From an uncultured Bacteroidales bacterium (lineage in GTDB: Bacteria > Bacteroidota > Bacteroidia > Bacteroidales > UBA932), in the NCBI GenBank assembly GCA_947177525.1, contig CAMWUW010000002.1:1-64000 (forward strand): DNA of 64,000 bases. Reading direction: 5' to 3'. The translations under genes were made by a program, and so were the position numbers. The notes under the pieces are model-generated. The model did no database searches and was not told the origin of the DNA. It worked only from the letters and a program-made list of their open reading frames with translations. This document shows, in pieces, positions 10,126-20,671 of the stretch; positions within the stretch are counted from its first letter, which is position 1, and every line of letters begins with the position of its first letter.

Positions 10126-11154
10126 CTATTCGTTGACAGTAACCTTTATGCCGTCCTTCAGACGCGGCTGGCCTCCGGTAACGACAACGGCATTATCTGA
10201 AAGACCTTCAAGAATTTCATACTCTGCCCCAAGACGGCGTCCGAGAACCACTTTCTGATAACTTACAGTCCCGTCCTCAGCAAGAACGTATACAAAGCGT
10301 TCTCCGGATCCCTGCTGCTTGACAACTGCCACATCAGGCACTACAACGCTGTTGTTTGAGCCGAAATTGACAGTCACCCTTGCGAACATTCCGGGACGCA
10401 GGGTCTTGTACTTGTTCTCCACGACAACCTCAACAGTAAATGTTCTTGTGGCAGGGTCTATCGTAGGGTATATTCTGCTGATTTTTCCATAGAATGTCTT
10501 GTCCGGAACAGCGTCAGCAACAATTGTAACCGAGTCTCCCTTCTTTACTTTTGTATAGTCCGACTCTGAAATGCCCACAAGGAGCTTTACAGGCACAATC
10601 TGCTCAACGGTAAACACCGGAGCGCTCATTGAATACATGTCGCCGACATCATAATTACGGGCAGTAACCACACCGTTGATAGGAGAGCGGAGCACAGAAT
10701 TCTCCAGGAGATTCTCGTATGAAGTCCTGCTGACCTTATATGCAAGCTCTATGGCATCCAGATCAGACTGAGAAAGTCCGCCCGCATCATAAAGTCCCTT
10801 GAGGCGGTTATATTCTATCTCATTGTTTTTCATCTGGAGTTCAGCCTGCTGGAGCTGAATCTGGTCCATCTCGGCGAGAACCTGGCCCTTGCTGACAAAG
10901 TCACCGACTTCAACATTGATTTTCTTTATCCTGTTGGCGCTTTGAGGAGCAATATTGTTCTTCACGAATGGCTCTACCGTTGATGTATAGGTGGAAGTCT
11001 GGGGAACTTCGCGCATTGTCACCTTTGCAACTGAGACTTTTGGGGCGATCTCTGCCGCTGCTGTCTCCTGCTGATTGTTCTTTTCATTTCCGCCACAGCC
11101 TGCAATCACTGCCGCCATGGCTCCAAGAAACATTGTTCTGATAATAGTTTTCAT
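10126..11154 (-). CDS. RND efflux periplasmic adaptor (membrane fusion protein)
   Basis: Lipobox-like AAVIAGCGGN; EVGDFVSKGQVLAEMD lipoyl-like motif; RSPINGVVTARNYDVGDM. Confidence 0.92.
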   Translation of the reverse strand: MKTIIRTMFLGAMAAVIAGCGGNEKNNQQETAAAEIAPKVSVAKVTMREVPQTSTYTSTVEPFVKNNIAPQSANRIKKINVEVGDFVSKGQVLAEMDQIQLQQAELQMKNNEIEYNRLKGLYDAGGLSQSDLDAIELAYKVSRTSYENLLENSVLRSPINGVVTARNYDVGDMYSMSAPVFTVEQIVPVKLLVGISESDYTKVKKGDSVTIVADAVPDKTFYGKISRIYPTIDPATRTFTVEVVVENKYKTLRPGMFARVTVNFGSNNSVVVPDVAVVKQQGSGERFVYVLAEDGTVSYQKVVLGRRLGAEYEILEGLSDNAVVVTGGQPRLKDGIKVTVNE

Positions 11155-11171
11155 TGATATATTGAATTTTA

Positions 11172-12692
11172 TTATTCGTTTATGAAATCCTGGCCGAGTG
11201 TCTGCTCAAGCTGGGCCTTGGCCGTTACAAAATTGTATATTGCCTGGGAACCGGCAAGACGCGCCTGGGTAAGTGCAAGCTGTGCATCATTAAGCTCGAT
11301 AAGAGTGCTGCGCCCGACTTTGTATGAGGCTTCGGCAATGTCATACGCCTTCTGGGCCGATCCGATTGCCTCCTGCGCGGCATACCAGCTTTTCATGTTG
11401 GTTTCCATTGTGTTCAGATTCTGTCTGATGGAAATCTTGAGCTGACGTTCCGTGTTCAGGGCCTGAAGCTGCACCTGGCCATGCTGGTTCTTCGCCTGCC
11501 TTATCTGATTGTAGCGTTTTCCGCCGGCGAAAATAGGAATGTTGAGACTGATTCCCACATACGAATATGGAGTCCACTTGTACTCATTGAACTTGAAGTC
11601 ATTTGTCATCGCATTGATGCTGTAGTTGAATCCAAGCGAAAGAGTCGGGATGCAGGCATATTTCTGCAACTTGATGTTTTCCGCAAGCTGTTCAGCCTGA
11701 AGCGCAAGCTGCTTCATTGTGGTGTTGTTTTCCAAGGATATGCTGTCATGCTGGTGCACGTCATAGAACATGTGCTCGGAATAGTCTTCAAGGCTGCCTG
11801 CTATGTCAATGTTAAGGTCCAGGTCAACGCCGAGCACCGCCTTCAGCTGCCACAATGACAAAATGACAGAACTCTCGGCATTGTAGACATTAGGGATGGC
11901 ATTGGCCACCGTCGTCTTCGCCCTTATAAGCTCGAACTCCGAAACTTTCTGTGCGTCATACTTCTTCTGGGCCTCGGCAAGATTCTGCACTGCATTTTCA
12001 TAGACTTGCCGATACACGTCAAAAGCCTCTTTGGCAAGCAAAGTAGAAAAATATGCATTTTTCACCTGTGTAACCATATCAAGTCTGGAAGCCCTCGCTT
12101 TTTCTACGGCAAGCTCCACATCAAGTCCTGAAATCTTTATGCTCTGCCACAGCTGGGCATTTATGATGGGCATCGAAGCTGACAGTCCGGCAGACCATGT
12201 ATTCCATCGTCCGACCTCCAGTCCTCCGCCTGAGGATGCCCTTGCGGATGTCTCACCGGCATCAGGAATCTCCGCACCGGTACCGTCACCCGGATTTTCA
12301 GAACCGTCGCCTCCGGTAATTCCGGAACCGCCGGCGGCACCCATGTCGAAATCCATATACATAACCTGTTTCTTGATGGTTCTCTGATAGTTTCCGGAAA
12401 CATCAATCTGAGGGAACAGAGATGCGTATGTGCCTTTTTTCGCAAAACCAGTCCTTTCAATTTCCATGTCTGCCACTTTGACAGACAGATTTTCGCTCAA
12501 CGCAATTTCAAGCGCCTGCTCCAAAGTGATGACCACAGGGACATCAGAAGAATCGGCCTGCTCAAGAATGAGCACAGCCTTGTTCTCTGAATCGTCCTCT
12601 CCCGACGTCTTTGTCCTGTACTGTGCGTCAGAGACGACAGAAGGAACAATGAGACCTGCGGTGACCACCGTTAAAACCGCTAATTTCTTCAT
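11172..12692 (-). CDS. TolC-family outer-membrane efflux protein
   Basis: Signal peptide, LEQALEIALSENLSVKVADME, tandem helical repeats; last gene type of the efflux operon. Confidence 0.93.
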   Translation of the reverse strand: MKKLAVLTVVTAGLIVPSVVSDAQYRTKTSGEDDSENKAVLILEQADSSDVPVVITLEQALEIALSENLSVKVADMEIERTGFAKKGTYASLFPQIDVSGNYQRTIKKQVMYMDFDMGAAGGSGITGGDGSENPGDGTGAEIPDAGETSARASSGGGLEVGRWNTWSAGLSASMPIINAQLWQSIKISGLDVELAVEKARASRLDMVTQVKNAYFSTLLAKEAFDVYRQVYENAVQNLAEAQKKYDAQKVSEFELIRAKTTVANAIPNVYNAESSVILSLWQLKAVLGVDLDLNIDIAGSLEDYSEHMFYDVHQHDSISLENNTTMKQLALQAEQLAENIKLQKYACIPTLSLGFNYSINAMTNDFKFNEYKWTPYSYVGISLNIPIFAGGKRYNQIRQAKNQHGQVQLQALNTERQLKISIRQNLNTMETNMKSWYAAQEAIGSAQKAYDIAEASYKVGRSTLIELNDAQLALTQARLAGSQAIYNFVTAKAQLEQTLGQDFINE

Positions 12693-12785
12693 TTGAATAA
12701 TACACTAAACATTTTTGAATTACAAGGGGCTGGCTTCGTGCAAAATTTAAGCCAGCGGCATAGCCCAAATTGGTCCAAACAGCTA

Positions 12786-12821
12786 TATATTTGGTTTAAA
12801 TTTATAAAGTAGGTATATTTG
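12786..12821 (+). promoter_or_regulatory. Two tandem TATATTTG -7 boxes (12786-12793 and 12814-12821) upstream of the AraC regulator
   Basis: Both exact TAnnTTTG matches within 55 bp of the start codon. Confidence 0.45.
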
Positions 12822-12840
12822 GTCGGCAAAAATACGAAAA

Positions 12841-13788
12841 ATGAACGAATATAGACAAAAAGCAGCCAAGCCGGCAATAATATTCAGGGCCAAAAACATG
12901 ACCCGGTACGGATATGTTGACGACTTCATTTTCGCCGGAGAAATCAATGGCGGAGACCATATCATATACAAAAAAGCCCTAAGGCCCCAATACCACTTGG
13001 TGATTGTCATTCTTGAGGGGACAATGAGAGCCATCATCAACGGGAAAGAGCATGTATTCGGGGCAAAGTCATATATGAACCTTCCTGCATGGGCAGAAAT
13101 TTCGGAGATACAATACGGAGATGACTTCCATGCCCTGGCAGCTGCGACCGACAATACCATTCTGGAAGACATTATGATGAGCAGGAGTCCTTTCCCGCAT
13201 GACTATCATTTCCGGATTGCACATTTCATAAAAGGAGGAACGCTGACAGACAATGACATCAGCATCCTCGCCCATGACATCACCAATCTGATAAAAGCCT
13301 TAGATTCAAAAGATCATCATTTTATGGAAGAGCTGTCATACGCGTATTTCTACATACTTCTGACGGACATGGCTGACATGATGTGGAAAAAATACGGGAA
13401 AGGCTCTCCGTCACACTACACTGAAATGAAGAGGTCGGACATGCTCATGAAAAATTTCCTGCATCTTCTTACGGAAAATATTGAAACGGAGACAAATGTC
13501 TCTTTTTATGCAGAAAAACTTTGCATATCAAAACAATATCTTTCACTTATAGTCAAAGAGAAGACACAGGTTCCGATAAGTACAATTATATCCGCAATAC
13601 GGACAGACAAGGCGGCCAGACTGCTCCGGGATCCGGAACTGACCATTCAGCAGATTGCCTCAAGGCTTTCTTTCTCCGACCAGTCTGCATTCGGGAAGTT
13701 TTTCCGCAGGAATACGGGAATGTCACCCTTGAAATACAGAAGCAGCCTGAGGAAGACTCTGCTTTCACTCAGGCCGCAGCTGCAATAA
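12841..13788 (+). CDS. AraC-family transcriptional regulator, divergent from the efflux operon
   Basis: C-terminal HTH: YAEKLCISKQYLSLIVKE...IQQIASRLSFSDQSAFGKFFRRNTGMSPLKYR. Confidence 0.93.
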   Translation: MNEYRQKAAKPAIIFRAKNMTRYGYVDDFIFAGEINGGDHIIYKKALRPQYHLVIVILEGTMRAIINGKEHVFGAKSYMNLPAWAEISEIQYGDDFHALAAATDNTILEDIMMSRSPFPHDYHFRIAHFIKGGTLTDNDISILAHDITNLIKALDSKDHHFMEELSYAYFYILLTDMADMMWKKYGKGSPSHYTEMKRSDMLMKNFLHLLTENIETETNVSFYAEKLCISKQYLSLIVKEKTQVPISTIISAIRTDKAARLLRDPELTIQQIASRLSFSDQSAFGKFFRRNTGMSPLKYRSSLRKTLLSLRPQLQ

Positions 13789-13805
13789 GTGTTATCCGAC
13801 GGGAA

Positions 13806-14687
13806 TCAGGCTCCCAGTCCCTTGGCATAATGTGTCTGCGGAGCTTTCGGCTTCTGCGGATGCACAATGGCCGCAGGCTGGCGTCTGATGAAGCTGTAGA
13901 CCAGAATGCCGGCTCCAAGCAGAATGAAAGGTATGCTGAGAAGCTGCCCCATGTTCAGAATCATATTCTCTTCAAATCCTACCTGAGGTTCTTTGATGAA
14001 TTCTATAAGGAAACGCATTCCGAAGAGAATGATAAAGAATATGCCTATAAACGTACCCCGGTACATTTTGTCAAGCCTGTATCTATACAGCAGGAAGAGT
14101 AGTGCTCCAAGGACAGTATAGCTGAATGCCTCATAAAGCTGTGTCGGATGTTTCGGCAAAGTCTCTCCGCGAAGTTCAAAGACAAAGCCCCAAGGAAGAT
14201 TGGTGACGTCACCATATATTTCCGAATTGCAGAGATTTCCGAGCCGTATCAGTGCCCCGGCAAAGCATACTGCAATGCATAGGCGGTCAAGAATCCACAA
14301 GAAATCGAAGTCATATTTTCTGCCGTAATGACGGGCAAACCACCACATTGCAATAAAAAGCGCAATTGTGCCCCCATGGCTCGCAAGCCCGCCTTTCCAT
14401 GGCATAAAAATTTCCAGGAAGCCGTTCCAGCTGCCGAGATAATAGTCCGGCTGGTAAAAGAGACAATGGCCAAGGCGCGCTCCTACGATTGTTCCGAAAA
14501 GAAGAGTGTACAGAAGAGGGTCAAGCAAAGTCTGCGGAACACCTTCTCTTCTGAAGAAATATTTGAATATAAACCATCCCAGGACAAATCCCGAGACAAA
14601 GAGGACAGAATACCATCTCAGAGATAACGGACCTAAGTGCAGTATCTCCGGATTCATGTGCCAATTCACTATAAGAGTCTCTATCAT
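13806..14687 (-). CDS. lgt: Prolipoprotein diacylglyceryl transferase
   Basis: Multi-TM; GLASHGGTIALFIAMWWFARHYG; RLGNLCNSEIYG; HPTQLYEA. Start reset to MIETLIVNW. Confidence 0.93.
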   Translation of the reverse strand: MIETLIVNWHMNPEILHLGPLSLRWYSVLFVSGFVLGWFIFKYFFRREGVPQTLLDPLLYTLLFGTIVGARLGHCLFYQPDYYLGSWNGFLEIFMPWKGGLASHGGTIALFIAMWWFARHYGRKYDFDFLWILDRLCIAVCFAGALIRLGNLCNSEIYGDVTNLPWGFVFELRGETLPKHPTQLYEAFSYTVLGALLFLLYRYRLDKMYRGTFIGIFFIILFGMRFLIEFIKEPQVGFEENMILNMGQLLSIPFILLGAGILVYSFIRRQPAAIVHPQKPKAPQTHYAKGLGA

Positions 14688-14793
14688 GATGTGATTTTTT
14701 AGGCCGACAGCCGATTGCTCCGCAAAGATATAAAAAAAATAAAGAGACCGGCCCATTTGCATGCCGGTCTCCCATGAGTTATTGTGCAGTTTA

Positions 14794-16047
14794 TTATTTG
14801 CGGATTGCAGCAATGCCAGGAAGCTCCTTGCCCTCAAGGTACTCAAGCATGGCTCCGCCGCCTGTTGAGACGTAGCTGACCTTCTTTGCAAAGCCCATCT
14901 GAGTAACTGCAGCAACAGAGTCACCGCCGCCTACAAGCGTAAATGCGCCGTGCTCAGTAGCCTTTGCAAGCATCTCAGCCACCTTGTTGGTACCTTTTGC
15001 AAAAGCAGGTATCTCAAACACGCCGACAGGACCGTTCCAAAGGATGGTCTTTGAGTTCATGATGACATCCTCCCACACTGCAAGTGTACTTGGGGCAGCG
15101 TCGACACCTTCCCACTCGTCAGGAATCTCTGTGTTGAGGCAGATCTTTGTATTTGCGTCATTTGAGAAACCGTCCGCGATGATCACTTCTTTTGACAGAT
15201 ACAGTTTTACGCCTTTTTCCTCAGCCTTCTTCATGATGCTGAGTGCAAGTTCCATCTGGTCATCCTCGCAAAGTGACTTTCCGATTTTGCCGCCCTGGGC
15301 CTTCTTGAATGTATATACCATTCCTCCGCCGATGATCATGTTGTCAACTGCGTCGAAAAGGTGCTCAATGATGCCGATTTTAGAAGACACCTTTGCACCT
15401 CCGATGATTGCAGTCACAGGATGCTCAGGGGTCTTGAGAACACGGTCGATAGCCTTGATCTCGCCTTCCATTACATAACCGAACATCTTGTCCTCAGGGA
15501 AATACTCTGCGATGAGAGCAGTAGAGGCATGTGCACGGTGTGCTGTTCCGAAAGCGTCATTGATGTAGCAGTCTGCATACGAAGCAAGCTTCTTGACGAA
15601 GTTCTTCTGGCTCTCCTTTACGGCAGCCTTGGCAGCTTTCTTGTCCTCGTCAGTAGCATCCTCAGCGAGTCCTCTCGGCTTGCCTTCTTCCTCAGCATAG
15701 AAACGGAGGTTCTCAAGAACAAGCACTTCGCCCGGCTTGAGGGCAGCCACCTTGTCATCGGCATTCATGCAGTCATCGGCAAATTTCACCGGTGCACCGA
15801 GAAGTTCCTCGACACGGCCGAGAATGTGCTTGAGAGAAAATTTGTCAGTCACGCCCTTTGGACGTCCCAGATGCGACATGATGATCAGCGAACCGCCTTT
15901 CTCAAGCACTTTCTTGAGCGTAGGGATTGCAGCCCTGATACGGGTGTCATCGGTAATCTCCATCTTGTCATTCAACGGAACGTTGAAATCAACTCTGACA
16001 ATGGCTTTCTTGCCGGAGAAATCGTAAGTGTCAATAAATTGTTGCAT
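14794..16047 (-). CDS. pgk: Phosphoglycerate kinase
   Basis: [47 protein letters not shown]. Start reset to [10 protein letters not shown]. Confidence 0.96.
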   Translation of the reverse strand: MQQFIDTYDFSGKKAIVRVDFNVPLNDKMEITDDTRIRAAIPTLKKVLEKGGSLIIMSHLGRPKGVTDKFSLKHILGRVEELLGAPVKFADDCMNADDKVAALKPGEVLVLENLRFYAEEEGKPRGLAEDATDEDKKAAKAAVKESQKNFVKKLASYADCYINDAFGTAHRAHASTALIAEYFPEDKMFGYVMEGEIKAIDRVLKTPEHPVTAIIGGAKVSSKIGIIEHLFDAVDNMIIGGGMVYTFKKAQGGKIGKSLCEDDQMELALSIMKKAEEKGVKLYLSKEVIIADGFSNDANTKICLNTEIPDEWEGVDAAPSTLAVWEDVIMNSKTILWNGPVGVFEIPAFAKGTNKVAEMLAKATEHGAFTLVGGGDSVAAVTQMGFAKKVSYVSTGGGAMLEYLEGKELPGIAAIRK

Positions 16048-16104
16048 ATCAATAAAGTTTTGAAATATCATCCACTGCGGTTCCAATTGCCCGCAAACAA
16101 CCTG

Positions 16105-16112
16105 CAAATTTA
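16105..16112 (-). promoter_or_regulatory. Putative -7 box (TAAATTTG on minus) for pgk
   Basis: CAAATTTA on the + strand upstream of pgk. Confidence 0.45.
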
Positions 16113-16142
16113 GCAAATTTCGGCGAAATGCAAGAAAATACA

Positions 16143-16150
16143 TATCTTTG
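16143..16150 (+). promoter_or_regulatory. Putative -7 box (TATCTTTG) for the methyltransferase gene
   Basis: TAnnTTTG match 28 nt before ATG 16179. Confidence 0.45.
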
Positions 16151-16178
16151 CATAAATTTTCACTTGACTGATTCAGAT

Positions 16179-17114
16179 ATGATGACAATAGAGAGTCCGG
16201 GAGACTTCTGGAAGGACTATGAGCTCATAGATTCCGGCAATTTCGAAAAACTTGAAAGATTCGGCAACTTCATAATGGCAAGGCCTGAGCCTAAGGCTCT
16301 TTGGGACAAGTCCCTGTCGGAAGGCGAATGGAACAGACTCATCCACACGAGATTCAAGACCGGGGCCGGATTCGGCAAGGCCGGAAAAGAAGACAGCGGA
16401 ACATGGGAAAGGCGCAAGAAAATGGATGACCAGTGGTACATAAGATACAACGGTTCACAAAGCGGCCTCGGGTTTTCGCTGCGTCTCGGCCTCACATCAT
16501 TCAAGCATGTCGGCGTCTTTCCGGAACAGTCGCCAAACTGGGAATACATATACCGCCAGACAAAGAGGCTTGTGGAAAAGGCCAAAGCGGAAGGGCTTCC
16601 TGCTCCACGTGTCCTGAACCTCTTCGCATACACAGGAGCGGCATCACTCGCAGCAAAGGCCGCGGGAGCCGACGTGACTCACCTCGATTCCGTCCGGCAG
16701 GTTGTGACATGGGCCAGAGGCAACATGGAATCCAGCCGCATGGACAATATACGGTGGATTGTGGAAGACGCGCTCAAGTTTGCCAAAAGGGAGGCAAAGC
16801 GCGGAAACAAGTATCAGGGAATCATTCTTGATCCCCCGGCATACGGCCACGGTCCGGACGGAGAAAAATGGAAGCTTGACGAATGCCTGAACGAAATGCT
16901 CAAATGCGTATCATCAATCCTTGCGTCCCAGGACAGCTTCATGGTGCTCAACCTGTATTCCAACGGATACTCCGCAGTCCTCGGAGAGACTGTTGTCAGA
17001 CAGGCTTTCTGTACAAAGACCGCCTTCAAATCCCTGGACTACGGAGAACTTGTCCTGAAAGACAATTTCGGAAAGAATCTTCCCCTCAGTGTCTTTGTAA
17101 GGCTTCTAAGATAA
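16179..17114 (+). CDS. Class I SAM-dependent (RlmI-like) methyltransferase
   Basis: [38 protein letters not shown]. Start moved downstream of the promoter box. Confidence 0.85.
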   Translation: MMTIESPGDFWKDYELIDSGNFEKLERFGNFIMARPEPKALWDKSLSEGEWNRLIHTRFKTGAGFGKAGKEDSGTWERRKKMDDQWYIRYNGSQSGLGFSLRLGLTSFKHVGVFPEQSPNWEYIYRQTKRLVEKAKAEGLPAPRVLNLFAYTGAASLAAKAAGADVTHLDSVRQVVTWARGNMESSRMDNIRWIVEDALKFAKREAKRGNKYQGIILDPPAYGHGPDGEKWKLDECLNEMLKCVSSILASQDSFMVLNLYSNGYSAVLGETVVRQAFCTKTAFKSLDYGELVLKDNFGKNLPLSVFVRLLR

Positions 17115-20100
17115 GTCATCGGCATCGAGGATGCTGCTGAAGCACTGGCGCAGGTCTTCAGCAAACTCCACGTCACCATAATGTTCCGCCACTTCTGCGA
17201 GGAATGCTATGCAATTATAGCAAAGCTCGAAGGTCTGGCGGGCATAGTCAAATCTCCTGCTGAAGAAATCTGCGGAAACAAGGATTTCATCGGCAAATCT
17301 TTTTGCAAGCGAGAGAGCCTTCTCCGGTGCACCTGCCTTATAATATGTCTCGACCATATCCACGGCCATATATTCGTTCGAGAAGCCGAGATAAGACATG
17401 TCAAGAGGGAAGTTCTCCTCAGGTACGCATTCCTGGCACATGTCGAGAATTTCAATTGCCTTCGCATTGTCACCTGCCTTTATCATCTCCTTGGCGACAT
17501 TGACAAAGAGCTGGCGCTGCGACAGGACACCGCAGAACGTATACAGATTCTGATAGTCGGCAAAATAGTCGGTGCGCTTCAGGGCATCCCACTTATAGAC
17601 GTTCTTCATCTTGAAATAAAGGTCGTCAGGATCTGCAAACCCTATGTCCGTGCTCCTCATCTTGTTCTTGACAGGCACGAATTTATATGAGAAGCCCTCA
17701 TACATCAGATATTCCTTCAGGCCGATATTGATGTCCCCTCCCATGCTGAGCAGATTAAGAGGACGGTCCCACTTATAATTTGACAGAAAGTCGAGCATGA
17801 ACAACTCAGGCTTGGTCAGGTAGTCCTTGTCCTTTGGAATTGACAAGACTATATGGTCAGGGATAATGTCCGCATATTTTTCATCAAGTATCCCGTACTT
17901 CAGGACATTTTCCTTGTCTACAGGCATGATGAATTTCCTTGACATTATATAATCAACCTTCCTGCCGCTCGCAAGCTCAAGCTTTGCCCCCGGATGACGG
18001 AATATCCTCATCACATCAGAGAGAAGAAAGGCCGTGTCACGGGTGTCATAAATATACACGAACTCATTGGTTCCGTAAAGATATTGGCGCGGTCCCACCG
18101 ACAAATCAAGAGGAGCAGACTCATTGACAGCATATTTCATCTGGTCAATATGCCAGTCCGTTCCCAGAAGAGACGTGTTTACTATACGCACATCAGGGCG
18201 GACGTTCTCAACTTCCTGCGCATACCAGAGCGGGAAAGTGTCATTGTCACCGTGAGTCACCAGGATGCCGTTTTCCCCGACAGAGTTGAGATAGTTGACC
18301 GCCATTTCAACTGCAGTATAACGGTTGCTGCGGTCATGGTCATCCCAGTTTTCTGCTCCCATAAGGGCAGGAACACCAAGCATGGCTGCAGATATGGCCG
18401 CCGCCGAAAACAAGGAAATCCTGTCACCGAAGGCATCAGAGGCTCCTTTTTTCTTCCTAAATTCGGCAATCTTGACAAAAAGCGCAGCAACAGCAAGGCC
18501 AATCCAGATGGAAAAGGCATAGAATGAGCCAGCATACGCATAATCCCTCTCACGCACCTGATAAGGAGGCTGGTTGAGGTATATCACAATGGCAATTCCT
18601 GTCATGAAGAACATGAGGAAAGTCAGCCAGCACCCTCTCTTGTCACGGGCAAACTGGAAAAACAGCCCGATGATGCCGAGCAGAAGCGGCAGCATATAGT
18701 AATGGTTCTTGCCTTTGTTATTTCTGAGATAGTCAGGGGCATCGGACTGGTCACCGAGGCGTATATTGTCTATTGCCGGTATTCCGCACTCCCAGTTGCC
18801 GACAAACATGTCACCCGGAGAAGGGCTGTGTATGTCATTCTGGCGGCCGGCAAAATTCCACATGAAATAACGCCAGTACATCCAGTTCATCTGGTAGTCA
18901 AAGAAAAACGCCAGATTCTGGCTGAATGTAGGCTTCTTGTGCTCAGAGCCGGCGACAGTTTTACCTCCCCGCCCCATATATGACTTGTAGAAGTCCATCT
19001 GACTCTTGTCTGACGCGCTCCACATGCGTGGGAAAAGCATTTTTCCGGAAGACTCGTATTTTATCTTTCCCGGCCCCTCGGCCTTTATATATTTTGCCTT
19101 TGTCTTCCCGTCTTTCCCCTCTTCTGCCATAGGAGCCCAATATGTGGTGGTCTCGACAGTATACGGAGCACCGAAATACTGGCCGTACAAAAGCGGATTG
19201 CTTCCGTACTGCTCACGTCCGAGATAACGCACAAGGGTGAAAGGATTGTCCGGCTGATACTCATTTGTAGGAGTTTTCGCGCATGACCTTATAATGACAA
19301 TCGAGAAGATGGAAAAACCTATAACGATGACGGTAAAGCACAGCAGAACTGTATTGGCAAGCACCTGCTGCTTTTTCATTGTGCGGAAAAGCCCGAAGAA
19401 GCATGCAGCAAGAAGTGCAGACATGAAAAAGACGGCGCCGCTGTTGAAAGGAAGTCCGAGGATGTTTACGAAAAACAGGTCGATATATGCTGCAATCTTA
19501 GGAAGATACGGTATAATTCCGAACAGTATGACACCGAGTATGACCACAGATATGGCAAATATCTTCAGGTATTCAGCAAAGCTGTAATGTCCGTTTTCCC
19601 TTTTCCTGTAATAAAACATGAAGACAAGGGCAGGAATGGTCAGGAGATTCAGCAGATGCACCCCTATGGAAAGGCCCATCAAAAAAGATATAAGCACAAT
19701 CCAGCGGTTGGCATAAGGCGTTTCGGCCTGTTCATACCACTTTGTCATCGCCCAGAACACCATAGCTGTGAAAAGTGAGGACATTGCATACACCTCTCCC
19801 TCTACTGCGGAAAACCAGAAAGTGTCACTGAAGCAGTATGCGAGCGCACCCACTGCGCCGGAGCCGAAGACAGCCACGGACTGGGCCGCCGTATACTTCC
19901 CGTCCTCAGAAGGCGTCAGCAGCCTTTTGGCAAAAAAGACGATGGTCAGATACAGGAAAAATATTGTGAACGCAGAGCACAATGCACTCATCGCATTTAC
20001 GGCCACTGCGGCATGGGCACTGTCTGCAAATATTGTAAAGAAACGGGCAAGCAGCTGGAACACCGGGTTTCCGGGAGGATGGCCCACCTCGAGCTTGTAA

Positions 20101-20252
20101 GAAGATGCGATAAATTCTCCGCAGTCCCAGAAAGAAGCGGTCGGCTCAATTGTCATCAGATATGTGACAGAAGCCACAACAAGCACTGCAAACGCGGTAA
20201 GTCTATTGTAGAGATTGAATTTCTTTTTATCCATATCCATGAGTTTGTTCAT
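17106..20252 (-). CDS. DUF2723-family multi-TM membrane protein
   Basis: TIEPTASFWDCGEFIASSYKLEVGHPPGNPVFQLLARF motif, multiple TM helices, large soluble C-terminus. Confidence 0.85.
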   Translation of the reverse strand: MNKLMDMDKKKFNLYNRLTAFAVLVVASVTYLMTIEPTASFWDCGEFIASSYKLEVGHPPGNPVFQLLARFFTIFADSAHAAVAVNAMSALCSAFTIFFLYLTIVFFAKRLLTPSEDGKYTAAQSVAVFGSGAVGALAYCFSDTFWFSAVEGEVYAMSSLFTAMVFWAMTKWYEQAETPYANRWIVLISFLMGLSIGVHLLNLLTIPALVFMFYYRKRENGHYSFAEYLKIFAISVVILGVILFGIIPYLPKIAAYIDLFFVNILGLPFNSGAVFFMSALLAACFFGLFRTMKKQQVLANTVLLCFTVIVIGFSIFSIVIIRSCAKTPTNEYQPDNPFTLVRYLGREQYGSNPLLYGQYFGAPYTVETTTYWAPMAEEGKDGKTKAKYIKAEGPGKIKYESSGKMLFPRMWSASDKSQMDFYKSYMGRGGKTVAGSEHKKPTFSQNLAFFFDYQMNWMYWRYFMWNFAGRQNDIHSPSPGDMFVGNWECGIPAIDNIRLGDQSDAPDYLRNNKGKNHYYMLPLLLGIIGLFFQFARDKRGCWLTFLMFFMTGIAIVIYLNQPPYQVRERDYAYAGSFYAFSIWIGLAVAALFVKIAEFRKKKGASDAFGDRISLFSAAAISAAMLGVPALMGAENWDDHDRSNRYTAVEMAVNYLNSVGENGILVTHGDNDTFPLWYAQEVENVRPDVRIVNTSLLGTDWHIDQMKYAVNESAPLDLSVGPRQYLYGTNEFVYIYDTRDTAFLLSDVMRIFRHPGAKLELASGRKVDYIMSRKFIMPVDKENVLKYGILDEKYADIIPDHIVLSIPKDKDYLTKPELFMLDFLSNYKWDRPLNLLSMGGDINIGLKEYLMYEGFSYKFVPVKNKMRSTDIGFADPDDLYFKMKNVYKWDALKRTDYFADYQNLYTFCGVLSQRQLFVNVAKEMIKAGDNAKAIEILDMCQECVPEENFPLDMSYLGFSNEYMAVDMVETYYKAGAPEKALSLAKRFADEILVSADFFSRRFDYARQTFELCYNCIAFLAEVAEHYGDVEFAEDLRQCFSSILDADDLS

Positions 20253-20287
20253 TGTGTTAAAACTGACAAATATAAGCATATATTGCG

Positions 20288-20295
20288 TATATTTG
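20288..20295 (+). promoter_or_regulatory. Putative -7 box (TATATTTG) for the SUI1-family gene
   Basis: Exact TAnnTTTG match upstream of ATG 20326. Confidence 0.45.
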
Positions 20296-20325
20296 CAAAA
20301 TTATTAATCATTCACAGAAACCAAG

Positions 20326-20670
20326 ATGGCAGAAAACGACTGGAAGAAACGTTTGGGTGTAGTGTTCTCCACAAATCCTGATTTCGTCTATCAGGAAGAA
20401 GAGGCTTCAGAACCCGAGACTCTTGAACCTTCACGGCAGAATCTGACGGTAAGCATTGACAGAAAGGGGCGTGCCGGCAAACAGGTCACCCTTGTGAGCG
20501 GCTTTAAAGGAAGTCAGGACGATCTGGCGGAACTCGGCCGCACACTGAAGATGAAATGCGGAGTCGGCGGAAGCGCCAAGGACGGAGAAATCACGATACA
20601 GGGAGATTTCCGGGACAGGGTGACGGAAATTCTCAAAGGCATGGGATACAAGGCAAAAAGAGGGAACTGA
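20326..20670 (+). CDS. SUI1/YciH-family translation initiation factor
   Basis: GRAGKQVTLVSGFKG...LKMKCGVGGSAKDGEITIQGDFRD. Confidence 0.9.
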   Translation: MAENDWKKRLGVVFSTNPDFVYQEEEASEPETLEPSRQNLTVSIDRKGRAGKQVTLVSGFKGSQDDLAELGRTLKMKCGVGGSAKDGEITIQGDFRDRVTEILKGMGYKAKRGN

Positions 20671-20671
20671 C

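Noticed and set aside
13521-14102. 193-aa + ORF overlapping the AraC end and lgt
   Set aside because: Spans the convergent ends of two confident genes; no homology-like features.
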